DNA from: HXMU1420-2 sp017643305
GTDB lineage: Bacteria > Pseudomonadota > Alphaproteobacteria > Rhodobacterales > Rhodobacteraceae
Length of the DNA: 64,000 nt
Direction of reading: 5' to 3'
Assembly: GCA_965217135.1 (NCBI GenBank)
Contig: OZ244249.1
Location: 1,116,001-1,180,000, forward strand
Below, piece after piece: positions 1 to 9,345 of the stretch. Made by a program: the position numbers and the translations under genes. The notes beneath the pieces are model-generated. The model did not search any database. It was not told where the DNA came from and saw only the letters and a program-made list of their open reading frames with translations. The number at the start of each line of letters is the position of its first letter. The first letter of the stretch is position 1.

Positions 1-1
1 G

Positions 2-1216
2 GATCACGACCTGCTGTCAGCCGGATCGCTGGCCGGGCACCTGCTGGAATGCGGCCCGCAATCGACAGGTGGCAATTTCACCGACTGGGAAGAGGCAGGC
101 GACATCGCCAATATCGGCTACCCGGTGGCAGAGATGGCGGCGGACGGGACGTTCATTCTTACCAAACCGCCCGGCACCACGGGTATCGTCTCTCCTCCCG
201 CTGCCATCGAACAGATGCTGTACGAAATCGGCGATCCGCGTGCCTATATCCTGCCTGACGTGGTCTGCGACTTTGCTGATGTCACGGTCGCACAGGACGG
301 ACCGGATCGGGTGCGCGTCGTCGGCGCTAAGGGACGGCCCCCAACCGGATTGCTCAAGGTCTCGGCCACCTGGATGAACGGATACCGCGCTGGGTATGTG
401 TTCCATTTCAACGGCACCGATGCCCGGACCAAGGCCACCAGCTATGCCCAGGGCGCGCTGGACCGCGCCCGCGCCATGCTGGCCCGCAAGGGTGCTGCAG
501 ATTACAGCGAAACCTGCGTGGAAACCTTTGGTGGCCGTCCTGGTGATGGCCCGTATGAGGAAATCACGTTCAAGGCTGCCGTGCGCCATGATGATGCCCG
601 CGCGGTCGGACTGTTCCTGAAGGAATTCATCGGCGCGGCGCTGGCCACGCCCCCCGGCCTGCATGGCTTCACCGGCGCGGGCCGCCCGAAACCGTCGCCC
701 GTAGTGGCGCTGTTTTCCTTCCTCGTGCCTGCCTCTGTCGTGCCGCTGACCGTCACGCTGGAGGAAACGCCAGTGGCCTACACACCCTGCACCCCATCTG
801 TCCGAGACCTGTCTCAAGTCGACGCAATTACGCCGCCCCCCACCGATGCGCAGGGCATCGAGTTGACCACCCGCAGGCTTGAAGAGCTGGCTTTTGCCCG
901 GTCCGGTGACAAGGGCGATAAGGCCAATATCGGCGTTATCGCCCGGCATGCGGCCTATATGCCGTGGATCTGGGCGAGCCTGACGCCGCAGGCGTTGGCC
1001 GATGCCTTTGGTGATCTGGTGCAGGGGCCAGTTGACCGTTTTTACCTGCCGGGTACCCAGTCTATGAACCTGCTGATGCATGCTGCACTCGGCGGTGGTG
1101 GTGTGGCCAGCTTGCGCAATGACGCGCAGGCCAAGGCCTATGCCCAACGCCTGCTGGCCCAGCCCGTGCAGATCCCGGCCGGGCTGATCGTGAATTCCGA
1201 AGAAGGGGGCCTGTGA
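2..1216 (+). CDS. AtuA-like acyclic terpene utilisation protein (DUF1446), 5' truncated by window edge
   Basis: The reading frame is open from base 2, so the gene starts upstream of the window and about 404 residues are visible; family members are usually near 600. The first residues visible include HLLECGPQSTGGNFTDW, the typical AtuA core, and the C-terminal part has RSGDKGDKANIG, the signature of the small terminal domain. AtuA homologues are encoded with geranyl-CoA carboxylase genes in Pseudomonas and are needed for growth on acyclic terpenes, but their biochemical activity is not established. The stop overlaps the next start by one base (TGATG), so it is translationally coupled to the carboxylase operon. 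The family call is firm; the substrate is inferred from the neighbours. Confidence 0.88.
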   Translation, partial: DHDLLSAGSLAGHLLECGPQSTGGNFTDWEEAGDIANIGYPVAEMAADGTFILTKPPGTTGIVSPPAAIEQMLYEIGDPRAYILPDVVCDFADVTVAQDGPDRVRVVGAKGRPPTGLLKVSATWMNGYRAGYVFHFNGTDARTKATSYAQGALDRARAMLARKGAADYSETCVETFGGRPGDGPYEEITFKAAVRHDDARAVGLFLKEFIGAALATPPGLHGFTGAGRPKPSPVVALFSFLVPASVVPLTVTLEETPVAYTPCTPSVRDLSQVDAITPPPTDAQGIELTTRRLEELAFARSGDKGDKANIGVIARHAAYMPWIWASLTPQALADAFGDLVQGPVDRFYLPGTQSMNLLMHAALGGGGVASLRNDAQAKAYAQRLLAQPVQIPAGLIVNSEEGGL

Positions 1217-2835
1217 TGGCTTTTCAATCCCGCGTCGTGCCCGGCTCTGACCAGTTTGCCCAGAACCGTGCCGACATGCTGGCGCTGGTGGACCGGCTCC
1301 GCAGCCTCGAAGCCCGGCCTGTTGCCATATCCGAACAACGCCGCGAACGGATGGAGGCGCGCGGCCAGATCACCCCGCGTGAACGGCTGGCGCGCCTTTT
1401 GGACCCTGGCATGCCATGGTTGCAGATGCACACGCTGGGCGGCTACATGGTCGACACCAAGACAGAAGAGAAATCCGTGCCCGGCTCTTCTGTGATTGCT
1501 GGGATCGGTTTTGTCTCGGGCACGCGCTGCGCTGTGTTGGTGGACGATTCCGGGATCAAGGCCGGGGCGATGGGTGCCAAGGCGCTCGACATCGTTCTGA
1601 GCCTTCAGGAAACCGCCATCCGGCACAAGCTGCCTTTCATTCATATGGTGGAAAGCGCGGGCGCGAACCTTGTGGAATACAAAGTTGAAGGCTGGGCGCG
1701 GGGCGGCGCGCTGTTTCGCAACTTCGCATTGATGAGCGCCGCGGGCATTCCCAATGTCGTGGTGTTGCACGGACCCTCAACCGCAGGCGGGGCCTATATG
1801 CCCGGCATGGCCGATTACGTGATTGGCGTGCGCAAAAACGGCATGGCAGCGTTGGCCGGGGCCGCGCTGGTGCATGCTGCGACGGGGGAGGTTGCCAATG
1901 ACCGCGACCTTGGCGGCTCGGAGATGCACGCCACCACCTCGGGCCTTGTTGAGTACCTGGCCGACGATGATGCTCATGGGGTTGAGCTGGCGCGTGACGT
2001 GATCGCGCGGCTGGATTGGAACCGCCGTCTGCTGGACCGCACGGTGCCCGCCTTTGACCCGCCCGCTCTGCCGTCAGATGACATCGCCGGGGCGGTGCCC
2101 ACCGATTACCGCACGCCTTACGATGTGAGGGAGGTTGTCGCGCGCGTGGTGGATGGCTCGGTCTTCGAAGATTTCAAACCGGATTTTGGCGCATCGACCA
2201 TCTGCGCCCAGGCTGCGATTTGCGGCATTCCTGTGGGGTTGATTGGGAACAACGGCCCCATAGATCCGGCAGGTGCGAACAAGGCTGCGCAGTTCATCCA
2301 GCTCTGTGACCAGTCAGATACACCTTTAATATTCCTCAATAATACAACCGGTTACATGGTTGGTACGCAATACGAACACGCCGGGATGATCAAACACGGC
2401 GCCAAGATGATTCAGGCTGTCGCCAATGCCAAGGTGCCGCGTGTTTCGCTCTATATCGGGGCCAGTTTCGGGGCTGGGAATTACGGCATGTCGGGCTATG
2501 CCTACCGCCCCGATTTCCTGTTTGCCTGGCCCAATGCCCGCACCGGGGTGATGGGGGGCGACCAGGCCGCTGGTACGATGGAAATGGTCGCCCGCGTCGG
2601 TGCCAAGCGCAAAGGGCTGGAGCTGGACGAAGCCCAGCTTGCCCAGCAATCGGAGATGATCAAATCCGTCTTTGGCGGGCAGGAGGATGCGTTTTACACC
2701 TCGGGCCAATGCCTCGACCACGGGGTGATCGACCCGCGCGACACCCGCCGCGTGCTGGCCTTCTGCCTTGAAACCGCACTGGAAGGCCGCCGCCGCACCG
2801 TGCGCGAAAACAGCTACGGCGTGGCACGGTTCTGA
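1216..2835 (+). CDS. Acyl-CoA carboxylase beta (carboxyltransferase) subunit, geranyl-/methylcrotonyl-CoA type
   Basis: This 539-residue protein is the carboxyltransferase subunit of a biotin-dependent acyl-CoA carboxylase and moves CO2 from carboxybiotin to a branched enoyl-CoA. Two crotonase-like halves are visible: an N-terminal one with the GPSTAGGAYMPGMADY region and a C-terminal one with GASFGAGNYGMSGYAY and the ARTGVMGGDQAAG motif. The length matches MccB/AtuC. I use ATG 1216, which overlaps the previous stop; a GTG three bases earlier is possible. Neighbouring AtuA, hydratase and biotin-carrying alpha genes favour geranyl-CoA carboxylase (AtuC) over methylcrotonyl-CoA carboxylase, but sequence reading alone cannot separate them. 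Confidence 0.9.
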   Translation: MAFQSRVVPGSDQFAQNRADMLALVDRLRSLEARPVAISEQRRERMEARGQITPRERLARLLDPGMPWLQMHTLGGYMVDTKTEEKSVPGSSVIAGIGFVSGTRCAVLVDDSGIKAGAMGAKALDIVLSLQETAIRHKLPFIHMVESAGANLVEYKVEGWARGGALFRNFALMSAAGIPNVVVLHGPSTAGGAYMPGMADYVIGVRKNGMAALAGAALVHAATGEVANDRDLGGSEMHATTSGLVEYLADDDAHGVELARDVIARLDWNRRLLDRTVPAFDPPALPSDDIAGAVPTDYRTPYDVREVVARVVDGSVFEDFKPDFGASTICAQAAICGIPVGLIGNNGPIDPAGANKAAQFIQLCDQSDTPLIFLNNTTGYMVGTQYEHAGMIKHGAKMIQAVANAKVPRVSLYIGASFGAGNYGMSGYAYRPDFLFAWPNARTGVMGGDQAAGTMEMVARVGAKRKGLELDEAQLAQQSEMIKSVFGGQEDAFYTSGQCLDHGVIDPRDTRRVLAFCLETALEGRRRTVRENSYGVARF

Positions 2836-3650
2836 TGGCGTCTGTTCTTCCCACACTCCACGCGCTCGACCTCGACCAGTCTGGCAGCTGGTTGACGGTC
2901 TGGTTCAACACACCCGAAAACCGCAACGCGCTGACCGATGCGCGGGTCACTGACTTGCTGAAGCTCTGCGCGGCGCTGCGCGAGGATCGCACGGTGCGAG
3001 GCGTGATCTTTCGGGGCCATGGCGGGGTGTTCTGCGCTGGGGGTGACCTCAAATCCTTCCGCGAAGGCTTCCAATCCGGCGGTGCCGATCGGGCGGAGGT
3101 CGTGCGGATGAGCCTGCGCGCGGCCGACCTGTTCGACGCCGTAGCGAGCCTGCCGCAATACACGGTCATGGCCATCGAAGGCGCGGCTATGGCGGGCGGC
3201 ATGGGGCTGGCTTGCTGCGGCGACCATGTGATTGCTACGGATGGCACGTTGTTTGGCCTCAGCGAAGTGCGCATCGGCCTGACACCGGCGCAGATTGCCC
3301 CCTTTGTGTTGCGCCGACTGGGCCTGCAAACCGCCCGCAAACTGATGATGACTGGTGCGCGACTGAAAGCGGATGAAGCGCTGCGGCTGGGGATGGTGGA
3401 TGAGGTTGCGGCAGATACCGACGCGCTGGACGCCGCCCTGCATGCACAATGCGAGCTCATTTCGGGCGTCGCGCCGGGTGCGCTGGCCTCGATCAAACAG
3501 CAGTTGGCTTGTATGCCGTTCCAGACCCGCGACGAACAAAGAAAGCACGCGGCAGAGGCGTTTGCCGACCGCATGTTGTCGGACGAAGCGCGCGATGGCA
3601 TTGGCGCCTTCTTTGACAAACGCAAGCCCAACTGGGCGGAGGATGAATGA
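2835..3650 (+). CDS. Enoyl-CoA hydratase/isomerase family protein (AtuE/LiuC-like)
   Basis: A 271-residue crotonase-fold protein. FCAGGDL forms the first oxyanion-hole segment and IEGAAMAGGMGLA the second. In this operon it would hydrate the glutaconyl-type CoA produced by the carboxylase (isohexenylglutaconyl-CoA in the citronellol pathway, methylglutaconyl-CoA in leucine breakdown). The ATG overlaps the beta-subunit stop by one base, and the stop overlaps the alpha-subunit start, so all three should be translated as one coupled unit. Hydratase activity is inferred from family and context. Confidence 0.88.
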   Translation: MASVLPTLHALDLDQSGSWLTVWFNTPENRNALTDARVTDLLKLCAALREDRTVRGVIFRGHGGVFCAGGDLKSFREGFQSGGADRAEVVRMSLRAADLFDAVASLPQYTVMAIEGAAMAGGMGLACCGDHVIATDGTLFGLSEVRIGLTPAQIAPFVLRRLGLQTARKLMMTGARLKADEALRLGMVDEVAADTDALDAALHAQCELISGVAPGALASIKQQLACMPFQTRDEQRKHAAEAFADRMLSDEARDGIGAFFDKRKPNWAEDE

Positions 3651-5629
3651 TGGCTTTTGATACGCTGTTGGTTGCGAACCGGGGTGAAATTGCCTGTCGC
3701 GTCATTCGCACCGCCAAGGCACTGGGCCTGAAAACAGTGGCCGTGTGTTCGGAGGCCGACGCAGGCGCGCCGCACACGCTGCTGGCTGACGAAACCGTGC
3801 AGATCGGAGCTGGGCCGGTCGGCGAAAGCTATTTGCGCGGTGACCGGATTATCGCGGCAGCGCAACAGACTGGAGCAGGGGCCATTCACCCCGGCTATGG
3901 CTTCCTGTCCGAAAATGCCGACTTTGCCGAAGCCGTAGCCGCCGCTGGTCTGGTTTTCGTCGGTCCGCCCGCGCAGGCCATCCGCGCAATGGGCAGCAAG
4001 GCCGAAGCCAAGCGGCTGATGATCGCAGCGGGCGTGCCTTGCGTGCCTGGCTACGAAGGTGAAGACCAATCGCCCGATACTCTGACCTGCGCGGCCGCGG
4101 ACATCGGCTATCCCGTCATGGTAAAGGCGTCTGCCGGGGGTGGCGGGCGCGGCATGCGGCTGGTCCCGCAGCCGGGCGATATGGCCGATGCGCTGGCGCT
4201 GGCCCGGTCGGAGGCAGAAAACGCCTTTGGCTCCGGCCACCTGATCCTGGAAAAAGCCATCCTGCGCCCGTGCCACGTGGAGTTTCAGGTTTTTGCCGAT
4301 GCCCACGGCACTGTCGTCCACATGGGCGAACGCGACTGCTCCGTGCAGCGCCGTCATCAGAAAGTGGTGGAGGAAGCCCCCTGTCCGGTCATGACGCCGG
4401 ACCTGCGCGCTCGCATGGGGCAGGCGGCAGTCGAAGCTGCACGCGCGGTGGATTACCGCGGGGCGGGCACGGTGGAATTCTTGCTCGACAGCGCGGGAGA
4501 ATTCTACTTCCTCGAAATGAACACCCGCCTGCAGGTGGAACACCCGGTGACCGAACTGGTCACTGGTCTGGACCTTGTGGCGCTGCAGATTGCCGTGGCA
4601 CAGGGCGACCCGCTGCCTTTGGCACAGGAGGATGTGCAACTGCAGGGCCACGCCATCGAGGTCCGGCTTTACGCCGAAGAACCGGCCAATGATTTCCTGC
4701 CTGCCACTGGCAATATCGCGCTGTGGCATCCGGCCGAAGGCACGGGCATACGCATCGATGGCGGGGTCCGCACCGGGCAGGACGTATCCCCGTTTTATGA
4801 CCCGATGCTGGCAAAGATCATCGCCAGCGGCCCGACCCGCAGCGCCGCGCTCAGCCGGTTGCGCAAGGCCGTGCGTGATACGGTGCTGCTGGGCGTGCCC
4901 ACAAACTCCGCCTTTCTTGACGACCTGCTGGGCCAGCCTGCCTTGGTCGCGGGACAGGCAACCACAGCCTTGCTGGAGGAAGCCTATCCAGACGGCGTCA
5001 CCGCGCCGGAGGCCTCCGGCGCTGATCTGGCGCTGGCCGCTGCGCTGGGGGCCGAACGGGACCGCAACGCCGCCTGCGCGCAAGCCGGGTTTGTCGCGCC
5101 CGAACTGTTGCATTGGTCCAGTGCACCGTTGCTGCCCCGCCTGCAACGGCTGGCGTTGGGCGAGGCGGTCCATGAGTTGCGTGTCGTGGCAACGCCGGAT
5201 GGCTGGATCGTAACGGTCGATGGCGCGGAAATTGCCGTGCATATCCTGCAAACTGGTGACCATACCGTGCGCGCCCGCGTTGATGGCGCAACGGTCGACG
5301 CGGTCTGGAGCCTTGCCGGTGCCACCCTGCATCTGGCGGTTGGCGCCAACCGCTTTGCCTTCGCTCGCCTGCGTGCCGGGCGGCAGGGCGAAGATGAGGC
5401 CGACGGCAGCCGCGTGGTTGCCCCCATGCCGGGTTTGGTACTGGAACTGATGGCCGAACCGGGGGCTGCGGTGACCAAGGGCCAGACGCTGGCCGTGCTG
5501 GAAGCCATGAAGATGCAACACCAGATTACCGCCGCCGTCGATGGGCGGATCGAAGCCGTGCACGTCAAAGCGGGCCAACAACTCGCCTCTGGCGACGTTA
5601 TGGTCGAAATCGAAGAAACCAGCGCTTGA
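3647..5629 (+). CDS. Acyl-CoA carboxylase alpha subunit: biotin carboxylase with biotin carrier domain
   Basis: The 660-residue protein carboxylates its own biotin with ATP and bicarbonate. It starts with the biotin-carboxylase fold (LLVANRGEIACRVIRTA), then the glycine-rich ATP-grasp loop (VKASAGGGGRGMR), the EMNTRLQVEHPVTE active-site segment, and a linker of about 130 residues. The C-terminal biotinyl domain has VLEAMKMQ, with Lys622 as the biotinylation site. Length and order match MccA/AtuF. The start is ATGATG; I take the first ATG, which overlaps the hydratase stop, although the second is equally possible. It partners with the beta subunit at 1216-2835. Confidence 0.93.
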   Translation: MMAFDTLLVANRGEIACRVIRTAKALGLKTVAVCSEADAGAPHTLLADETVQIGAGPVGESYLRGDRIIAAAQQTGAGAIHPGYGFLSENADFAEAVAAAGLVFVGPPAQAIRAMGSKAEAKRLMIAAGVPCVPGYEGEDQSPDTLTCAAADIGYPVMVKASAGGGGRGMRLVPQPGDMADALALARSEAENAFGSGHLILEKAILRPCHVEFQVFADAHGTVVHMGERDCSVQRRHQKVVEEAPCPVMTPDLRARMGQAAVEAARAVDYRGAGTVEFLLDSAGEFYFLEMNTRLQVEHPVTELVTGLDLVALQIAVAQGDPLPLAQEDVQLQGHAIEVRLYAEEPANDFLPATGNIALWHPAEGTGIRIDGGVRTGQDVSPFYDPMLAKIIASGPTRSAALSRLRKAVRDTVLLGVPTNSAFLDDLLGQPALVAGQATTALLEEAYPDGVTAPEASGADLALAAALGAERDRNAACAQAGFVAPELLHWSSAPLLPRLQRLALGEAVHELRVVATPDGWIVTVDGAEIAVHILQTGDHTVRARVDGATVDAVWSLAGATLHLAVGANRFAFARLRAGRQGEDEADGSRVVAPMPGLVLELMAEPGAAVTKGQTLAVLEAMKMQHQITAAVDGRIEAVHVKAGQQLASGDVMVEIEETSA

Positions 5630-5654
5630 ACGGCTGGAAACAGGAGAGACCACC

Positions 5655-6443
5655 ATGCAGCAAGCCCACGATTTCAAAGCAGAATGTGATGCCCTGGCCG
5701 ACCTGTTGCAGGACCTGCCCGAAGCCGACTGGGACCGCGCGACGCAGTTCAAAGGCTGGACAATCAATGACGTAATTGTGCACCTGCATTTCTGGAACCG
5801 CGCCGCGGACCTGTCCCTGACCGACCCCGACACCTTTGCTGACCTGCTGGCGCGTGCGATGAAAGGCATGCAGAGCGGCATGCGCCCGTTCGAGAATGCA
5901 GAGATCGAAGAACGCGGTCCAACCCTCTTCAAAGCCTGGCAAACGCTTTATCGTGACATGGGCACACGCTGGGCCCAGGCCGATCCGAAAACGCGCGTGA
6001 AATGGGCCGGACCGGACATGTCAGTGCGGTCCTCCATCACCGCACGGCAGATGGAAACCTGGGCGCATGGGCATGAGGTGTTCGACCAGCTCGGCGTCAA
6101 CCGGCAGGACACCGATCGCATCCGAAACATTGTTATTCTTGGGGTGAATACGTTCGGCTGGTCGCACAAGGTGCAGGGGCTGGACATGCCCGAACAGATG
6201 CCGCTGCTCCGGTTGACTGCCCCGTCTGGCGAGTTGTGGGAGTTTGGTGAAGACGCGGACAACATGATCGAAGGTGCTGCCACTGCATTTGCGCAGGTCG
6301 TGACCCAGGTCCGCAACATTGCTGACACCGACCTGAAGGTTACCGGACCGGTCGCTGCCCGCTGGATGGCGACGGCGCAATGCTTTGCAGGCCCGCCTGA
6401 AACACCGCCAGCCAAAGGCGCACGTCACGTGGTGCAGGTCTGA
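5655..6443 (+). CDS. TIGR03084-type metal-binding protein (DinB/mycothiol maleylpyruvate isomerase-like fold)
   Basis: The 262-residue protein has the features of the TIGR03084 family: an N-terminal helical bundle with WTINDVIVHLHFWN and a METWAHGHEVFD segment supplying candidate metal-binding histidines. The start is ATG 5655 behind AGGAGA; longer open frame upstream lies inside the previous gene. It follows the carboxylase alpha gene after 25 bases and is probably the last gene of the operon. Members often accompany acyl-CoA carboxylase genes, but I know of no demonstrated reaction, so the function is unassigned. Confidence 0.78.
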   Translation: MQQAHDFKAECDALADLLQDLPEADWDRATQFKGWTINDVIVHLHFWNRAADLSLTDPDTFADLLARAMKGMQSGMRPFENAEIEERGPTLFKAWQTLYRDMGTRWAQADPKTRVKWAGPDMSVRSSITARQMETWAHGHEVFDQLGVNRQDTDRIRNIVILGVNTFGWSHKVQGLDMPEQMPLLRLTAPSGELWEFGEDADNMIEGAATAFAQVVTQVRNIADTDLKVTGPVAARWMATAQCFAGPPETPPAKGARHVVQV

Positions 6444-6728
6444 GTTCTGTTTGATCGCGTGGGAACGTTGTGTGCAGATTTTCTTAGCGTGCGCTTAGTT
6501 GCGTGGCAAAGCATCCAAGCCGTCGCAAACCTGCCGAAAATGGGGTCTTCTGACCCACGGGCCCCGTCTGACCATAGGGTGAACCCCTTGGCAAATCACA
6601 TCATTTGTATGGCGAGCGGCCCAAATGTGGCTTCAACTGACTGCAAGCCTACCCGATCCGACTGGGCCGATCCCGCTTTATTGATCTGAACCCTCCCTTC
6701 GCTCGTAAGCAAAACAGGAGGCTGTTCA

Positions 6729-7130
6729 ATGTTCGTTAAATCTTTTTTCTTTCCCGGGGCTGTGGCGGCTGCGCTGCTGTGCAGCGGGTCCGCGCAGGCC
6801 GGAAATGAAAGTCGTTACCAGGCTTATCCCTTGGACAACAAATCGTTCGAGGTGATCGCAGAGTTCACCGAAAACGCTATTTACTGGTGTGGTGCGTCGA
6901 TCTTCGCCCGCAGCCAGATGGGCCGCCCGGTAAGCCAGCGTATTTATGTGCTGCAGTCCCCCGGCCCCAGCCGCACCCGCCCTGGCCAGGTCGCTGTCCG
7001 GTTTGGCCTGACCCCACCATCGGGGGCAGAGAACGTGAACAGCTACACCAACAGCGTTGGTCTGGTCGGCAATTCCCTGACCGTATCGCAGGCCGCAGGC
7101 GGGTGTACGGAGCGGTCGTCGAGCGGCTAA
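6729..7130 (+). CDS. Small exported protein of unknown function
   Basis: 133 residues starting with a clear signal peptide: Lys4, a hydrophobic stretch, and a cleavage site near SAQA-GNES at about residue 24. Two cysteines remain in the mature part (about positions 56 and 127) and could form a disulphide. A good Shine-Dalgarno (AGGAGG) precedes ATG 6729. The 285 bases upstream hold no recognisable gene, so it probably has its own promoter. It converges with the acyl-CoA dehydrogenase gene two bases away. I do not recognise the family. Confidence 0.7.
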   Translation: MFVKSFFFPGAVAAALLCSGSAQAGNESRYQAYPLDNKSFEVIAEFTENAIYWCGASIFARSQMGRPVSQRIYVLQSPGPSRTRPGQVAVRFGLTPPSGAENVNSYTNSVGLVGNSLTVSQAAGGCTERSSSG

Positions 7131-7132
7131 GA

Positions 7133-8788
7133 TCAGGCCGCAGGCAACGCCCGCTCTATCAACCCCTCCAGATCCGTGCCCTTGGGCAACGTCCCGAACG
7201 ACCCCCGCCAGGCGGGACCGAGGCGACTGGCGCAGAAGGCTTCCGCCACCGCGCTTGGCGCATGATGGGTCAGTAAAGCCCCTTGCAGGGTCAGTGCGAT
7301 CAACTCGGTGACAATGCGCATGCGCGCTTCGATCTCTTCCGGGTCGGACAGCTCATCGCGCAGGGCGTCGATGGCGGCATCCAGACGGGGGTCATTGCCC
7401 CGTGCGCGTTCGACCTCTGCCAAAACGGCTGTCATGCTGGCGGGTTCGCGGGACATCGCCCGCAGCACGTCCAGCCCCATGATGTTGCCAGAGCCTTCCC
7501 AGATCGAATTCACGGGTGCCTCGCGATAAAGCCGGGGCATCAGGCTTTCTTCAACATACCCCGGCCCCCCATGGCATTCGAGCGCCTCGACCACCAGCGA
7601 CGGACAGCGTTTGCAGTTCCAGTATTTCGCCACCGCCGTGCCGATCCGGGCCAGCGCGTCCTCGGCGGGGTCGTCGGGCCGGTCCATCGCGTGGGCGATT
7701 CGCAGACCAAGGGCAAGGCAGGCTTCGGTTTCCACCGCCATATCGGCCAGAACGTTCTGCATCAGCGGTTGCTGAATCAATCGTTTCTGGAACGCGCTGC
7801 GGTGGGTCGTGTGGTGCAACGCCTGCACCAGCGCCTGCCGCATGATGCCCGCTGATGACATGGCGCAGAAGATGCGGTTGCCGATCACCATGTCGATGAT
7901 CACGCGGATGCCGCGCCCTTCTTCGCCCAACATCTGGCCCCAAGTGTCGTGGAACTCCATCTCTGACGATGCGTTGGACCGGTTGCCCAGCTTGTCCTTC
8001 AGCCGTTGCAGGAACAGGGCGTTGCGCGTGCCGTCCGGACGCCAGCGCGGGACCAGGAAACAGGACTGCCCCCGGCCTTCGGTATGAGCCAGCACAAGGA
8101 AGGCATCGGACATTGGTGCGGAACAGAAAAACTTGTGCCCGGTCAGCCGCCAGTGCCCATCATCCCCCGGCACGGCATAGGTGGTGTTCGCCCGCACATC
8201 CGACCCGCCCTGTTTTTCGGTCATGAACATGCCGAGCGTTGCGCCGGTTTTCTCTGATACGGGCAGATCGCGCGGGTCATAGTCCCGTGACAGGATGCGC
8301 GGCAGCCATTCCTGCGCAAGGTCTGGATCGGCGCGCAGTATGGGGATGGCGGAATAGGTCATTGACATCGGGCACAGCACACCGCCTTCGGGCTGGGTGA
8401 ACATATAGGTCAGCGCCGCCTGTCCCAGATGGCCATTGTTGCCTTCGTGATGCCATGCGTAGTTGTGGTGCATGTCACCGACCGCCTGTGCCATAAGGTC
8501 GTGATAGGCCGGGTGAAACTCTACCTGGTTCACGCGCATGCCGTAGCGGTCGAATGGTTTGGCCTCGGGTGGGAAGCGGTTGGCCTGGTCGGCCTTGGTG
8601 AACACGTCCTCGCGCCCGGCCCTGTGGCCCGCAGCTGACAGGTGTGGCATGGCGCTCGCCCCGCCCATTTTGCCGACCCAGAATTGCAACGCGGTGTCAT
8701 CGGCCCAAAGGTCCTGATCACCCAGATAGGGCGGCATGTTCAGCACATCATGGGTGGGCAGCCGGTCTAACGGGGTTCTGGGGGGCAT
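7133..8788 (-). CDS. Acyl-CoA dehydrogenase, AidB-like
   Basis: 551 residues, longer than ordinary acyl-CoA dehydrogenases (about 390) and matching the AidB/ACAD11-like class. Visible are MTEKQGGSDVRANTT (flavin and substrate region), the C-terminal helical domain with HGGPGYVEE, and EGSGNIMGLDVLR, which is typical of AidB. AidB in E. coli is part of the alkylation response and binds DNA; catabolic relatives oxidise acyl-CoAs. The start at 8788 has AAAGGA eight bases upstream. It lies 26 bases after the GFA-family gene and is probably cotranscribed with it. Detoxification or catabolism cannot be decided from sequence. Confidence 0.88.
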   Translation of the reverse strand: MPPRTPLDRLPTHDVLNMPPYLGDQDLWADDTALQFWVGKMGGASAMPHLSAAGHRAGREDVFTKADQANRFPPEAKPFDRYGMRVNQVEFHPAYHDLMAQAVGDMHHNYAWHHEGNNGHLGQAALTYMFTQPEGGVLCPMSMTYSAIPILRADPDLAQEWLPRILSRDYDPRDLPVSEKTGATLGMFMTEKQGGSDVRANTTYAVPGDDGHWRLTGHKFFCSAPMSDAFLVLAHTEGRGQSCFLVPRWRPDGTRNALFLQRLKDKLGNRSNASSEMEFHDTWGQMLGEEGRGIRVIIDMVIGNRIFCAMSSAGIMRQALVQALHHTTHRSAFQKRLIQQPLMQNVLADMAVETEACLALGLRIAHAMDRPDDPAEDALARIGTAVAKYWNCKRCPSLVVEALECHGGPGYVEESLMPRLYREAPVNSIWEGSGNIMGLDVLRAMSREPASMTAVLAEVERARGNDPRLDAAIDALRDELSDPEEIEARMRIVTELIALTLQGALLTHHAPSAVAEAFCASRLGPAWRGSFGTLPKGTDLEGLIERALPAA

Positions 8789-8814
8789 GGCGTATGTCCT
8801 TTCCGCTATCCGCG

Positions 8815-9210
8815 TCAGGCGGGAAACTCTTCATATTGCGGGATCATATCCCGGATGCGGTACCAGTCGGCCATGGAGCCAACAAAAATATGGCGGCCGG
8901 CGTCCAGCCCCGTTGGTTGGTCCATACTGCCCGCTGGCAGGCGCACCTGGTCTCCACTTGAGGTGACCTGCGGCACCGTGGAGCCGCAACGCGAACAGAA
9001 TGGGCGCACGAAGTTTTCTGATGAGGCGTATCGCGTGATCGCCTCCTCGCCCGCCACCCATTCAAACGCATCGCGAGCGCAGGAAGTGAAGGTGGCAAAT
9101 GGTGCGGCGTGAGCCTTGCGGCAGCGGGAGCAATGGCAATGGCTCAGCGGGGCAAACGGGCCTTCGGCCCGCCACTGGACCGTGCCGCACAGGCAACGAC
9201 CGGTGACCAT
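8815..9210 (-). CDS. GFA (glutathione-dependent formaldehyde-activating)/CENP-V family protein
   Basis: 131 residues with the zinc-binding cysteine pattern of the GFA/Mss4-like fold: GRCLCGTVQW near the N-terminus, CHCSRCRKAHAAPF, and FCSRCGSTVP in the second half. Some relatives add glutathione to formaldehyde; most are uncharacterised. ATG 9210 is chosen because AAGGA lies six bases upstream; the frame is open further upstream without a ribosome site. It is the first gene of a short operon with the AidB-like dehydrogenase. Confidence 0.85.
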   Translation of the reverse strand: MVTGRCLCGTVQWRAEGPFAPLSHCHCSRCRKAHAAPFATFTSCARDAFEWVAGEEAITRYASSENFVRPFCSRCGSTVPQVTSSGDQVRLPAGSMDQPTGLDAGRHIFVGSMADWYRIRDMIPQYEEFPA

Positions 9211-9345
9211 GGCATGTCCTTCCATCAGGTTGTGGATTTGCAAACTAAAGCCCGAGCGCGTGAGCAGGTCAATGCGCGGGGGTCGGCACTTCACGGTAAT
9301 TGTTGGTTAACCATCTTTCGGCACGCTTGGCCGGAAAGGTTTGAA

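Noticed and set aside
2660..5932. Open frame of 1090 codons on the minus strand
   Set aside because: It is antisense to well-supported carboxylase genes; long antisense frames are common in GC-rich coding DNA and the translation shows no family features.
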